From CAYPXJ01 sp964414595 (GTDB lineage: Bacteria > Pseudomonadota > Alphaproteobacteria > Rickettsiales > CAIJLX01): a DNA stretch of 11,871 nucleotides. The first letter of the stretch is position 1, and each line of letters begins with the position of its first letter. Shown here piece after piece: positions 1-7,774 of the stretch. Position numbers and translations under genes: made by a program. The DNA is taken from contig CAYPXJ010000046.1 in NCBI GenBank assembly GCA_964414595.1, forward strand, positions 1 to 11,871, in the 5' to 3' direction. The notes below the pieces were generated by a model that did not search any database, was not told the origin of the DNA, and saw nothing but the letters and a program-made list of their open reading frames with translations.

Positions 1-7
1 CCATTGT

Positions 8-1522
8 ATGAAGGCGGCAGTGGTTTGGAAGCTGCTAATGTCGCCCGATATTTATCTGCCTGAAAAAATGATGTTCCTCCTGGACAAGGGATCGGAAATG
101 TTGGCGCAACGAAAAAAGGCAGGAGAAAAATTAAGCCCGCTGGAATTGGAACAAGCTCTTTCTATGGAAGAATATGAAAAATCCATCGAAAAAGTACGCA
201 AAAGATACAAAAAAATGTTCAAGCGTGTACAAAAAACCCTAAATTTGACAGAAAAACAAACATTAGAAATTTTGCATGGCAGTTATAAGAAAAAGGATTT
301 TTATCGTCATGTAAATCCAGAGGAATATGCAGCGTATCCACAAATTACGGGTGGGTTTGAGAGCCAGGAACGTAACTTTAATCTTATTGAGCTTATCGCG
401 CGTATTGAATATGCGTTAGAGCAAGAAGTGAAGAAAGGGAACGCGACGATTTTCACCAACCATCGTGTCACCCCCCATGCACCCGAAGCGCCTGAAATTG
501 CTCCACAGGATACTGGCATACGGGGTACATTTGGAAATTTTACCATTCATTGCAAAGCGTTGCGTAAAGAAGTTCCCTTGATTGAGGAGGATGTAGAGCC
601 TATCCGCGTGAGCCAGGTAGTGCAGACAGCGGCGGCAGGTGGCCCGGAGATAACGCCGCTTGCATCAACCCGAAAAGGCCAAGAAAGTATTAAAGTTTAC
701 CTGCGCGGTATGATGCGCGCGGATATAACATCAGAAGCGCAGGAGAATTGGCCACGCTCTGCGTTTGTTTTTTGCGGACCGCATTATGGTGGAATGTTGC
801 TTCGCCATCATAACGCCATTGTGGGTTATAGGCCCGGTGATCCCGCTTATATTAACGATGAAGATCTAACTGCGGAAAATCCCAGTTTGCGTAGAGATTG
901 GGATATATTATCCGAGGATCAATACGCGGCAAGAAAGCATCTTTATTATGAAAGCTTAAAGCAGCGTTTTCCATCGTACCAAGACACAGAGAATCCTCAT
1001 TTATATGTTCGCGAGACGATTAGCACCCGCCAACTGAGGATCAAACGACCGTTTAAGTTGCCTCAAGAAGAAACCGCACCTGTAATAAGCGGAATGAGCA
1101 TGCGCTTGTTACAAGATATAAAACAGATTCAGATAGTGGATCAGAAACCAACTTTCCGAGATAGTGTTGAACATACTAAGGGCTGGTTTACCGGTTATAT
1201 TCCGAAGGGAACCTACGCGATGATGTTTGTGGTGCAAATTGCATCGATGGTAAAATACCGTAGCGATAACCCTGACCTGGAAGTGGTGCGGCCGCCAAAA
1301 GATACATTGGATATCGTATTGCAACAGCCCCATCGTTATTCCTTGGTGGATGTGCTCAAGCCCCCGCCGAAAGAATATTATCTAGACGTGATTGAGCGGC
1401 ATGCGCCCGATTTGTCACTTTCCATGCTTGAGCCAGGGTTTTTTGTAGATTTACAAAGCTTAGCAGCCAAGCGTCTTGAGCAATTAAGCCGGCAGAAAGA
1501 CAAACACCGCCCGTTTATATAA
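8..1522 (+). CDS. Unrecognised 504-residue protein, possibly 5'-truncated
   Basis: I do not recognise this protein. The reading frame is open to the window's first base (upstream codons cat, tgt), so the ATG at 8 may be internal and the true start may lie outside; too little upstream sequence is present to judge a ribosome binding site. The product looks soluble, with no signal peptide or clear membrane segment. Roughly residues 30-100 are rich in Lys, Glu and Arg and could form a helical or coiled-coil segment. The middle is mixed, with a Gly/His/Arg-rich patch near residue 260 (FCGPHYGG, LLRHHNA). The C-terminal third contains GWFTGYIPKGTYAMMF followed by proline-rich stretches (VVRPPKD, LKPPPKEY). 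It ends at TAA 1520-1522. It lies upstream of the assembly gap and shows no functional link to the lipid genes. The long uninterrupted frame and protein-like composition support a real gene; any function would be a guess. Confidence 0.75.
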   Translation: MKAAVVWKLLMSPDIYLPEKMMFLLDKGSEMLAQRKKAGEKLSPLELEQALSMEEYEKSIEKVRKRYKKMFKRVQKTLNLTEKQTLEILHGSYKKKDFYRHVNPEEYAAYPQITGGFESQERNFNLIELIARIEYALEQEVKKGNATIFTNHRVTPHAPEAPEIAPQDTGIRGTFGNFTIHCKALRKEVPLIEEDVEPIRVSQVVQTAAAGGPEITPLASTRKGQESIKVYLRGMMRADITSEAQENWPRSAFVFCGPHYGGMLLRHHNAIVGYRPGDPAYINDEDLTAENPSLRRDWDILSEDQYAARKHLYYESLKQRFPSYQDTENPHLYVRETISTRQLRIKRPFKLPQEETAPVISGMSMRLLQDIKQIQIVDQKPTFRDSVEHTKGWFTGYIPKGTYAMMFVVQIASMVKYRSDNPDLEVVRPPKDTLDIVLQQPHRYSLVDVLKPPPKEYYLDVIERHAPDLSLSMLEPGFFVDLQSLAAKRLEQLSRQKDKHRPFI

Positions 1523-1595
1523 GGGTTAAGCATCAAACGCGCAGGCATTGATTGTTTTCTTATATCAAATCCCTTATGTACGCTTCTCCTTACTA

Positions 1596-1605
1596 NNNNN
1601 NNNNN
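1596..1605. other. Assembly gap (10 N)
   Basis: Ten consecutive N fall just before the first recognisable codons of the Bcr/CflA-type transporter. The length is probably a placeholder. The downstream flank reads in the transporter frame as TITSKEFTIL back to the gap edge. The upstream flank holds an ATG at 1576 (MYASPY), which joins that frame only if the true gap is a multiple of three, including zero. The physical join of the two flanks is therefore less certain than elsewhere in the window. Confidence 0.97.
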
Positions 1606-1645
1606 CACTATTACTTCAAAAGAATTTACGATTTTAATCGCCCTG

Positions 1646-2857
1646 ATGATGTCGATTGTGGCGATTTCTATCGATGCGTTGCTGCCCGCGCTCGGCATGG
1701 TGGGGCAGGAATTTGCCCTAACGCATCCGAATCAAGTGCAGTTGGTAATAGGTTTTATTTTTGCCGGATTAGCATTGGGTGAGTTAATTGCTGGTCCACT
1801 CTCCGATGCGCTGGGACGTAAGCCCATTCTTTATACCGGCATCGCCTTTTATTTTGTCGGCAGTTTGGTTTGTTATGTAACGCAAGATTTTCACTGGCTG
1901 CTCTGCGGACGCTTTATTCAGGGTATTGGTGTTGCAGGGCCTTATGTAACGGCGGTTTCGGTTGTGCGCGATAAATATAGAGGGCGCGATATGGCGCGCG
2001 TGATGTCTATTGTGATGATGATTTTTATTTTGGTGCCTGCGATTGCGCCTAGCCTTGGTCAGGCGGTAATGCATCTGGCCGGATGGCGCGCTATTTTCCT
2101 TTTCTATATTGGCTATGCGATTGCGATCGGGTTGTGGATTGCCCTGCGTTTGGACGAAACGCTGCCAAGCGCAAACCGTATTCCCTGGAAATGGAGCGCG
2201 TTTGTGCATGGATTTTTGATTGTGGTGCGCAATCGTACGACGATTCTTTATACGCTGTGTATGGGTTTTTGTTTTGGTAGCTTGATTGGCTATCTGAATG
2301 CAGCGCAGCAGATATTTCAAAACCAGTTCGGCACCGGCGAGCGTTTTACGCTCTATTTTGGGGGATTGGCATTGGTGCTGGGTATTGCCTCGCTGCTGAA
2401 TTCGCGCTTTGTGGCAAAGCTGGGTATGCGTTTTATCTGCCGGCATGCAATGGGCGTGATGGTTATCGCCTCATTTTTATTTTTACTTTTACATACCGTG
2501 ACGGCGGTTACGTTGCCCATGTTTTTGGCCTATGCGGCGGTGATGTTTTTCTGCTTCGGCCTGATGTTTGGTAATTTGAATGCGATCGCGATGGAGCCGA
2601 TGGGCGAGGTGGCAGGCATGGCCTCTGCTATTACCGGATCACTTTCATCACTGATGGCGTTGATGCTTGGTATTATTATTGGCCAGCTCTATGACAACAC
2701 ACTCGTGCCTATCGCTGCCGGGTTTATGGTGCTAGGGATTTTTGCATGGCTTTTGATTCATGTGGAAGCACGTTGGCACGCGCAAGCACACTCAAAAACG
2801 GAAACGCTTAAGCGCGGCAAAATACGCGCGGTTCGGCAAAAGGGAAAGCGCCTTTAG
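1646..2857 (+). CDS. Bcr/CflA-type (DHA1) MFS drug exporter, N-terminus obscured by gap
   Basis: This is an inner-membrane proton antiporter of the major facilitator superfamily, drug:H+ DHA1 branch, similar to Bcr/CflA proteins that export bicyclomycin, chloramphenicol or sulfonamides. From the ATG at 1646 it encodes 403 residues. The first helix carries the family's SIDALLPAL element. Residues 50-60, GPLSDALGRKP, are the MFS motif A loop between helices 2 and 3. RFIQGIGVAG and VVRDKYRGRD follow, as in Bcr relatives. The remainder is about twelve hydrophobic helices and a basic tail. ATG 1646 lies inside helix 1, and in-frame coding (TITSKEFTIL) continues upstream to the gap, so the real start is in or before the gap; ATG 1576 is a candidate. 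The last 66 bases overlap the 3' end of the opposite-strand SDR gene. The substrate cannot be predicted. Confidence 0.88.
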   Translation: MMSIVAISIDALLPALGMVGQEFALTHPNQVQLVIGFIFAGLALGELIAGPLSDALGRKPILYTGIAFYFVGSLVCYVTQDFHWLLCGRFIQGIGVAGPYVTAVSVVRDKYRGRDMARVMSIVMMIFILVPAIAPSLGQAVMHLAGWRAIFLFYIGYAIAIGLWIALRLDETLPSANRIPWKWSAFVHGFLIVVRNRTTILYTLCMGFCFGSLIGYLNAAQQIFQNQFGTGERFTLYFGGLALVLGIASLLNSRFVAKLGMRFICRHAMGVMVIASFLFLLLHTVTAVTLPMFLAYAAVMFFCFGLMFGNLNAIAMEPMGEVAGMASAITGSLSSLMALMLGIIIGQLYDNTLVPIAAGFMVLGIFAWLLIHVEARWHAQAHSKTETLKRGKIRAVRQKGKRL

Positions 2858-3550
2858 GATCAGAGAAAAACGTTTTGGAAAATGAATTTCAAAGCGTGCG
2901 CTCGCCAGACCGCTCACCATATAATTGGCGGCGCGTTCTGGTGTGAGAATAAAAGGCATCGCAAAAGTATTTTTGGCGGTGAGCCGTGTGGCAACAAAGC
3001 CGGGATTGATAATTTGAATTTTCAACGCTGTATTCTGCAAATCAGCTTTTAGATTTTCGGCCAGATGAATCAGCGCTGCCTTGCTTGCACCATAACCCAT
3101 GGCAGCTGGCAAGCCGCGGTAACCCGCAACACTTCCAACCAAGGCAATCTGCCCGCGATTGGCTTGAATAAACGCAGGAAGCGCCAGAGAAAGAGTACGC
3201 AGCGCTCCTGAAAAATTCACATCCATCATGAATTCAATCTTGGCTAAATCAAAATGCTTTGCGTCCAACGGCTCGTAGGTGCCGGCGTTATAGAGAATGA
3301 TGTCGGGCAAAACCCATGCTTCGGTAAGCGTTTTCCATGCCTGGTTTAAGGTTGCCTGGTTGGTTACATCCAAAGGTAAAACCAAATGCCTAGAACCAGC
3401 GAGCTTAGCTTGCAGATCGTAAAGGGCTTGTGCATTACGCGCGGAAAGCGCGAGCATAGCACCCATGTCAGACAAACGTTTGGCCAGCGCTGCCCCAATG
3501 CCATCACTGGCGCCAATAATCCATATACGTTTACCGGAATAATACTGCAT
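2792..3550 (-). CDS. Short-chain dehydrogenase/reductase (classical SDR)
   Basis: This is an NAD(P)-dependent oxidoreductase of the classical SDR family, 252 residues from the ATG at 3550. The N-terminal GASDGIG (residues 13-19) is the dinucleotide-binding glycine motif. D61-V62 and YNAG (87-90) are the usual adenine-ring and core motifs. The catalytic tetrad is complete: N112, S140, Y153 and K157 in YGASK. NPGFVATR follows, as in the family. A GTG at 3559 would add three residues, but AAGAG lies about 8 nt upstream of the ATG at 3550, so I prefer ATG. It is the last gene of the operon, 11 bases after the DUF3833 lipoprotein gene. By context it may oxidise or reduce a hydroxy, keto or aldehyde group on a modified acyl chain or a product of it; the substrate is an inference. 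Its tail overlaps the convergent exporter gene. Confidence 0.9.
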   Translation of the reverse strand: MQYYSGKRIWIIGASDGIGAALAKRLSDMGAMLALSARNAQALYDLQAKLAGSRHLVLPLDVTNQATLNQAWKTLTEAWVLPDIILYNAGTYEPLDAKHFDLAKIEFMMDVNFSGALRTLSLALPAFIQANRGQIALVGSVAGYRGLPAAMGYGASKAALIHLAENLKADLQNTALKIQIINPGFVATRLTAKNTFAMPFILTPERAANYMVSGLASARFEIHFPKRFSLILKALSLLPNRAYFAALKRFRF

Positions 3551-3561
3551 GAAATGCACTC

Positions 3562-4092
3562 TTAAAGTTTGCGGAATGTGATAAAAAGTTCGCCCACAGT
3601 CAGGCCGAATTTGCGCATTTTGGTGCGATTGATGAGGGTTTTATCATCCATGAGATACAGCCAGTCATCCATATTGAGCAGAATAGAGGAGCCACCGGCA
3701 CGCTGCGCGTTAAGTGTATAACGCATGTTAGCAGCATTGCCATGTTGAGAGCCTTTTGCTTCCCCAATTACGTCATGCGCCGTCGCGGTGAAATGGTGAT
3801 CATCTTCAAAGCGAATGGTCCAAACGCGTCTATCGGTGCGGCCATCGCTATAAACAAAATCCTCTTCCAGCGTTCCGACATTGCCCTGCCAGTGCGCTTT
3901 CATCTTTACATAAAATTCCAAATCAGCCTTGCCAGTGTAATCAAACAAAACACCATGAGCTTCGAGCGGGCCGTTCAAATAGTGCCGCAAATCGAGTTTG
4001 GGTGTTTTGGCGGCATAATCCTGGGTGGTGACGTTGCTGCATCCTGTAAGCAGAAGCGCAACACTGCTGATAATGGCACAAAGTTTTTTCAT
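3562..4092 (-). CDS. DUF3833 family lipoprotein
   Basis: This 176-residue protein is predicted to be attached to the periplasmic side of the envelope. A short basic, hydrophobic signal peptide ends in the lipobox LLTGC, with Cys18 as the lipidated residue. The rest matches the DUF3833 pattern as I know it: LEAHGVLFDYTG, a GTLEEDFVYSDG strand, RRVWTIRF, the HDVIGEAKG and GNAANMRY stretch, DDWLYLMDD, then NRTKMRKFG. The family's biochemical role is unknown; it recurs beside Cfa-like methyltransferase, DUF1365 and SDR genes. Its ATG overlaps the stop of the GPH transporter gene (ATGA), with a strong GAGGAGAT ribosome site at 4097-4104. A role in moving or binding modified lipids across the periplasm would fit but is inference. 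Confidence 0.88.
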   Translation of the reverse strand: MKKLCAIISSVALLLTGCSNVTTQDYAAKTPKLDLRHYLNGPLEAHGVLFDYTGKADLEFYVKMKAHWQGNVGTLEEDFVYSDGRTDRRVWTIRFEDDHHFTATAHDVIGEAKGSQHGNAANMRYTLNAQRAGGSSILLNMDDWLYLMDDKTLINRTKMRKFGLTVGELFITFRKL

Positions 4093-5342
4093 GATGATCT
4101 CCTCGGGTTATCCAGTGGGCTGATGAAAAGAATGAAAAGTGAAATGATTTTGAAAAGGCAGGGCAGAACCGCGTAACTGAATCGCAGGGCATGTAACCCT
4201 TCATTTTCCGTTCCGGGTACGTAACCAAAGTAAGCCAGTAGCGGCAGTGAAATACCGGCCGCCATCGCGAGGTTAAATTTGCTGATAAAATTCCAGATAC
4301 CGAATTCTAAACCGCCTTGGCGTTTGTGCTTTTGCAACGCATCCGCCAGCAGCGAGGGCAGCAGCGCCAAATCACCGCCCAGGCCAATGCCGGAAACCAG
4401 GCATATGATAAAGAAGAAGAACACATCGCCTGCCGAAAGCACAATATTCCAGGCAAAAGTTACAATGACTAAAAGCATGGCGGCCATGAGCATGCGCCGC
4501 TTGCCGTAACGTCGGCTAAGCCATGTCCAGAGCGGCATCGCAGCTATCGCGGCAAAGAAATAGATAAGCAGAAAAAAGCCGCCGTAATCGGGAACGCGTA
4601 TAATGTCGTCTACAAAAAATAAAAAGAGCGTGGCGCAGATGGATGTGGGCAGCGCGTTGAGAAAGAAAAGCGCGAATGTCCAACGCATTTGCTGGCTTTG
4701 AAATAATATACGCCAGGAAAAATCAACCTTTGATGCCTTTGATTTTGATTCCCGAGGCAAAAGAAAAAGAATGGCGCCGACCAAGAAGGCAAATATCCAC
4801 GCAAAATAAAGGTAGCCGAGTTTGCTATCACCAAGCTGGTTTGAAAGCCAAATAGGCACAACCGAGGCGATAAGCACGCCTACCAGAATGGCGCCTTCAC
4901 GCCAGGCAGAAATCCGGGTGTTTTGATGATAATCCCGGGAGAGCGATAATCCCGCTGCATAATAGTGAATCATCACAACGCTATAGGAGATGTAGGTAAA
5001 TATAAGCGCCAAACATAAAAGTATCAGGGCGTTTTGCTCGGTGCTCCATTCAGGCAAATAAAATAAGATAATAATACCCGCCGCGAGAGTGACATAGCTG
5101 GTCACCATGCGCTTACGCCGCGACCCGCGAGACGTATCAGCCCAGTAGCCAATAAAGGGATCCAGAAAACAATCGATGATGCGCGCTGCAAATAACGCAA
5201 AGCCTATGTAGGCCAGCGATAGCGGTAAATGGTCGGCGTAGAATTTGGGCAAATGAACATAAAGCGGTAAGCCAACAAACCCTAAGGGAAGGCCTGCGAG
5301 TGCATAACGCGCTAACGCACGAAGGGTAAGGGGAGCGCTCAT
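4089..5342 (-). CDS. GPH-family (MFS_2) transporter
   Basis: This 417-residue polytopic inner-membrane protein belongs to the glycoside-pentoside-hexuronide:cation symporter branch of the major facilitator superfamily. The diagnostic DPFIGYWAD motif is at residues 61-69, followed by the basic loop RGSRRKR; about twelve hydrophobic helices are visible. GIGLGGDLALLPSLLAD in the second half matches the family's GxxxxxDxxxS-type loop. MFS_2 also includes lipid transporters such as the lysophospholipid transporter MFSD2A and bacterial LplT-like relatives, so a lipid substrate is plausible here despite the usual sugar-symporter label. It shares an ATGA overlap with the chalcone-isomerase-like gene upstream (5339-5342) and another with the lipoprotein gene downstream (4089-4092), so it is very likely translated coupled to both. 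The assignment to a lipid substrate is contextual inference. Confidence 0.9.
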   Translation of the reverse strand: MSAPLTLRALARYALAGLPLGFVGLPLYVHLPKFYADHLPLSLAYIGFALFAARIIDCFLDPFIGYWADTSRGSRRKRMVTSYVTLAAGIIILFYLPEWSTEQNALILLCLALIFTYISYSVVMIHYYAAGLSLSRDYHQNTRISAWREGAILVGVLIASVVPIWLSNQLGDSKLGYLYFAWIFAFLVGAILFLLPRESKSKASKVDFSWRILFQSQQMRWTFALFFLNALPTSICATLFLFFVDDIIRVPDYGGFFLLIYFFAAIAAMPLWTWLSRRYGKRRMLMAAMLLVIVTFAWNIVLSAGDVFFFFIICLVSGIGLGGDLALLPSLLADALQKHKRQGGLEFGIWNFISKFNLAMAAGISLPLLAYFGYVPGTENEGLHALRFSYAVLPCLFKIISLFILFISPLDNPRRSS

Positions 5343-5854
5343 GAACGACCTAACAATCCATCACGCAATGCAGGAGCGGATGTATTTTTTGATAGCCATA
5401 TATCGAAAAACTTTTGTGCTAAAGAAAGGGAAGGAATAGCCCCAGTAAAACGACCCTGGTGGTAAATAGTGGCCCCTTTTTTAGGGGAAAAGACCGCCGT
5501 GATACGCTCTCCTTTTTTCACATCCCGGAAAGCGGTTTCCAGATAGGCTTGCAGCTTTTTGGATTCAGCTTCCGGCAACGCATGAATAGCCTGAATTTCT
5601 TCTAGTGAGCGCTCCACCAAATCCTGGCGCGAAAAATCCATATTATAAGTAATGGAGAGCGCAAAAGGCGCCTGGTAAGACCATTCTTTGGCGTCGGTCC
5701 AGAGTGTGGCCGTATAAGCTTCAATAAAAAGCCAGCGATAGGTGCCGACACCATAAGCCTCTTTTGCCTGAATATAGGAATATATTTCCTTAGGCTTTTC
5801 TGCGTGAGCAGTGAAAGGCATAAGTAGTATCAGAAGCAGCAGAAACTTACGCAT
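5339..5854 (-). CDS. Exported chalcone-isomerase-like protein
   Basis: This 171-residue protein has a Sec signal peptide: MRK, a hydrophobic run of Leu and Ile, then a probable signal peptidase I site after AHA (residue 18). The mature part matches bacterial chalcone-isomerase-like proteins (Chalcone_3 type): GVGTYRWLFIEAYTATLW, FALSITYNMDF, VKKGERITAVFSPKKG, and a C-terminal FFDIWL followed by LRDGLLG. Chalcone isomerases share a fold with fatty-acid-binding proteins, and bacterial relatives are usually non-catalytic, so binding of a fatty acid or lipid in the periplasm is a reasonable inference. The frame is open a further 354 bases upstream, but that part lies inside the methyltransferase gene, and the ATG at 5854 is preceded by GGTGGAG (5862-5868) at 7-nt spacing and gives the signal peptide. 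The gene overlaps the methyltransferase gene by 8 bases. Confidence 0.88.
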   Translation of the reverse strand: MRKFLLLLILLMPFTAHAEKPKEIYSYIQAKEAYGVGTYRWLFIEAYTATLWTDAKEWSYQAPFALSITYNMDFSRQDLVERSLEEIQAIHALPEAESKKLQAYLETAFRDVKKGERITAVFSPKKGATIYHQGRFTGAIPSLSLAQKFFDIWLSKNTSAPALRDGLLGRS

Positions 5855-7016
5855 GTGCGAGCTCCACCTGCACGACATTCGTGCGCCCGCAGAGGAAAGA
5901 AGCGGCACACATGCTGAGATAGAGCCGCCAACTGCGTATAAAGTTATTATCATGACCAAGCGCGCGTATCTGGGGTTCGGCTTTATCAAAGCGTGAACGC
6001 CATTCTTGTAACGTGCGCGCATAATCTTGCCCGAAGCTGAAGATATCGCGACAGGAAAACCCAGATTTTTCTGCCTCTTGTCGAAAAGCGCCGACCGAGG
6101 GCAATAAACCGCCGGGGAAAATATAGTGGCGAATGTAATCGCTGCGTCGGCTGTAATCTTCAAATACGTTATCCTGAATGGTGATGGTTTGTATGATGGC
6201 GACGCCATCTTTACTGAGATTGTGCTTTAAGGTAGAAAAATACGAGGGCCAATACTGGCGGCCAACCGCCTCAAACATTTCAATGGATGCAATGGCATCG
6301 AAACGGCTTTTGGTGTGCCGGTAATCTTGTAAGCGGATATCCGCATGTGCGCCGAGGCGCTGCTGCGCATAGCGATGTTGTTCCTGCGAGAGAGTAAGAC
6401 CTGTCAAGCGGTGGCCAGATTTCAGAGCTTCTTCAGCAAAACCACCCCAGCCACAACCAACTTCAAGTATATCTCTGCGGTTGGGTGTGATGCGCTTCAA
6501 AATGCGTTGGTATTTTTGCTGCTGCGCCTGTTGTAAACTCAGTGCTGGGTTGCTGAAAAGCGCCGAAGAGTAAGTCATGCTTGGGTCAAGCCACAGCTTA
6601 TAAAACGCGTTACCTACATCGTAGTGAGAGCGAATATTGCGCGCGCTACCTTGGGGATTATTGCGCCGCCAAACGCGATTAATAATCCCCAACCAGAAAC
6701 GCTGAAACTTAGTGCCATTGGCTAATGTTTCGAGCGAGGGCAAATTATCTACAAACACGACAAACAAATCTTCCAGATTGGGGGAATCCCAGCCCCCTTG
6801 CGCATAGGTTTCACCAAGCCCAATATCGCCGCGCTGAAGCAACGCTTCCGCTACTTCCCATTGATGAATATGCCACACGGCTTCCCGCCCCGCGACGGAG
6901 CCTTTGAATATATGCGTAGTTCCTTCCGGCGTGATGACATGCAGCGTGCCTTTGACAATGCCTTGCTCAAGACCTTCTAAGAAAAAGCGTGTAAGCAACG
7001 ATTTGGGAAGAATCAT
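5847..7016 (-). CDS. Cyclopropane-synthase-family SAM methyltransferase, diverged (UfaM-like?)
   Basis: This 389-residue enzyme belongs to the S-adenosylmethionine-dependent Cfa family, which methylates double bonds of acyl chains already in phospholipids at the inner membrane surface. It has an N-terminal lipid-binding region (about 1-125), then SHYDVGNAFYKLWLDP (from 130), the SAM motif ILEVGCGWGGFAEEA (from 183), LQDYR (229-233), the FPGGLLPS stretch (300-307) and FGQDY with Tyr332. Two residues that hold the catalytic bicarbonate in classical Cfa/CmaA enzymes differ: the Cys of YSCAY is Ser151 (YSSALF), and the His of FEHVG is Ala250 (FEAVG). The enzyme is thus probably not an ordinary cyclopropane synthase and may release a methylated olefin, as UfaM does in furan fatty acid synthesis. 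The start has GAGGAGAT at 7023-7030 and overlaps the DUF1365 stop (ATGA). Confidence 0.9.
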   Translation of the reverse strand: MILPKSLLTRFFLEGLEQGIVKGTLHVITPEGTTHIFKGSVAGREAVWHIHQWEVAEALLQRGDIGLGETYAQGGWDSPNLEDLFVVFVDNLPSLETLANGTKFQRFWLGIINRVWRRNNPQGSARNIRSHYDVGNAFYKLWLDPSMTYSSALFSNPALSLQQAQQQKYQRILKRITPNRRDILEVGCGWGGFAEEALKSGHRLTGLTLSQEQHRYAQQRLGAHADIRLQDYRHTKSRFDAIASIEMFEAVGRQYWPSYFSTLKHNLSKDGVAIIQTITIQDNVFEDYSRRSDYIRHYIFPGGLLPSVGAFRQEAEKSGFSCRDIFSFGQDYARTLQEWRSRFDKAEPQIRALGHDNNFIRSWRLYLSMCAASFLCGRTNVVQVELAHA

Positions 7017-7774
7017 CGGCTGATCTCCTCGAGTGGTGGTGATGGTTTGCGATGATAGCGTATGCCCTTCAGCACTAACTTGAGTGCATGAAAATGAATC
7101 ATGGTAATCACTTTGAAGGTAACGAGAGGGTATCGGAAAAAACAGCCCAGAAGGTTTTTATCGCTCAGATCATAACGTGTGCCGGAAATGGAAGTGGTAA
7201 GATGTTTTTCCTCGCCGACATAATAATCAATCCAAGCTCCAATGCGCTGCTCTTCGTAGGCAAAACGAAAGACATAGTTGCCCTCAACTTTCAAAAAAGG
7301 GGAAACATGAAAAAGTTTTTGCGAGGTAAGTGCATCAAGCGGGCCAATAACGCGCTGATCTTCATGCGCAGATAGATAGCAATGGCGTTCCCCGAAAGTA
7401 TTGTTGACCTCACTGATCACGGCGCGCAATTTGCTGGAACGATCCAGGCAAAACCAAAAACTTACCGGGTTAAACGCATAGCCTAGGAGGCGCGGCATAG
7501 TGACAAGAACGATATCTCCGTCGGCGGCCGTAATACCAAATTGGGAAAGAATCGCACGGGCATGCGCTTCGCCGCGCAAATTTTTTATGCCGTAATCCTT
7601 TTCGTAAAAGCTGAACAGGTTGAATCGATTCAGAGACAGAACGCGACTAGGAAGGGAGGAAAGTGCGCGTAGCGGGAAACTAAGATAGTAAACACGATAA
7701 TGAAGTTTGTGCCGCTTTGGCAACACGCGCCCGTGAAAAATATCGGCAATTAAGAGACCGTTTTTTAATGCCAT
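7013..7774 (-). CDS. DUF1365 family protein
   Basis: This 253-residue protein carries the hallmark DUF1365 blocks: HGRVLPKRHKLHYRVYYL (residues 14-31), NRFNLFSFYEKDYG (49-62), PRLLGYAFNPVSFWFC (94-109), EVNNTFGERHCYL (122-134) and FHVSPF (155-160). The family has no settled biochemical function, but it is repeatedly found between a COG2907 FAD oxidoreductase and a Cfa-like methyltransferase, exactly as here. A joint role in acyl-chain modification follows from that context. A moderately hydrophobic, basic C-terminal segment (YPLVTFKVITMIHFHALKLV) could associate with the membrane. The ATG at 7774 lies inside the end of the upstream gene (10-base overlap), with a weak GGGGGTAG upstream, so its translation probably depends on coupling to the FAD oxidoreductase gene. 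Confidence 0.92.
   Translation of the reverse strand: MALKNGLLIADIFHGRVLPKRHKLHYRVYYLSFPLRALSSLPSRVLSLNRFNLFSFYEKDYGIKNLRGEAHARAILSQFGITAADGDIVLVTMPRLLGYAFNPVSFWFCLDRSSKLRAVISEVNNTFGERHCYLSAHEDQRVIGPLDALTSQKLFHVSPFLKVEGNYVFRFAYEEQRIGAWIDYYVGEEKHLTTSISGTRYDLSDKNLLGCFFRYPLVTFKVITMIHFHALKLVLKGIRYHRKPSPPLEEISR

Noticed and set aside
1519..1577. Inverted repeat ATAAGGG / CCCTTAT flanking the end of the first gene
   Set aside because: Only 7-bp arms with a 45-base loop, next to an assembly gap, and no T-tract; not distinguishable from chance and not a convincing terminator.
1784..2446. 220-codon minus-strand open frame
   Set aside because: It is antisense to the Bcr/CflA-type exporter, low in complexity (rich in His, Asn, Gln, Thr) and has no recognisable domain; a shadow of the real gene.
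3551..3559. GTG start three codons upstream for the SDR gene
   Set aside because: The AAGAG ribosome-site candidate overlaps this GTG, while it is well spaced for the ATG at 3550.
3742..4176. 144-codon plus-strand open frame
   Set aside because: It is antisense to the DUF3833 and GPH genes and spans their junction; no domain features.
5855..6208. Upstream in-frame extension of the chalcone-isomerase-like gene to 289 residues
   Set aside because: It lies wholly within the methyltransferase gene in another frame; the ATG at 5854 has a good ribosome site and starts a clear signal peptide.
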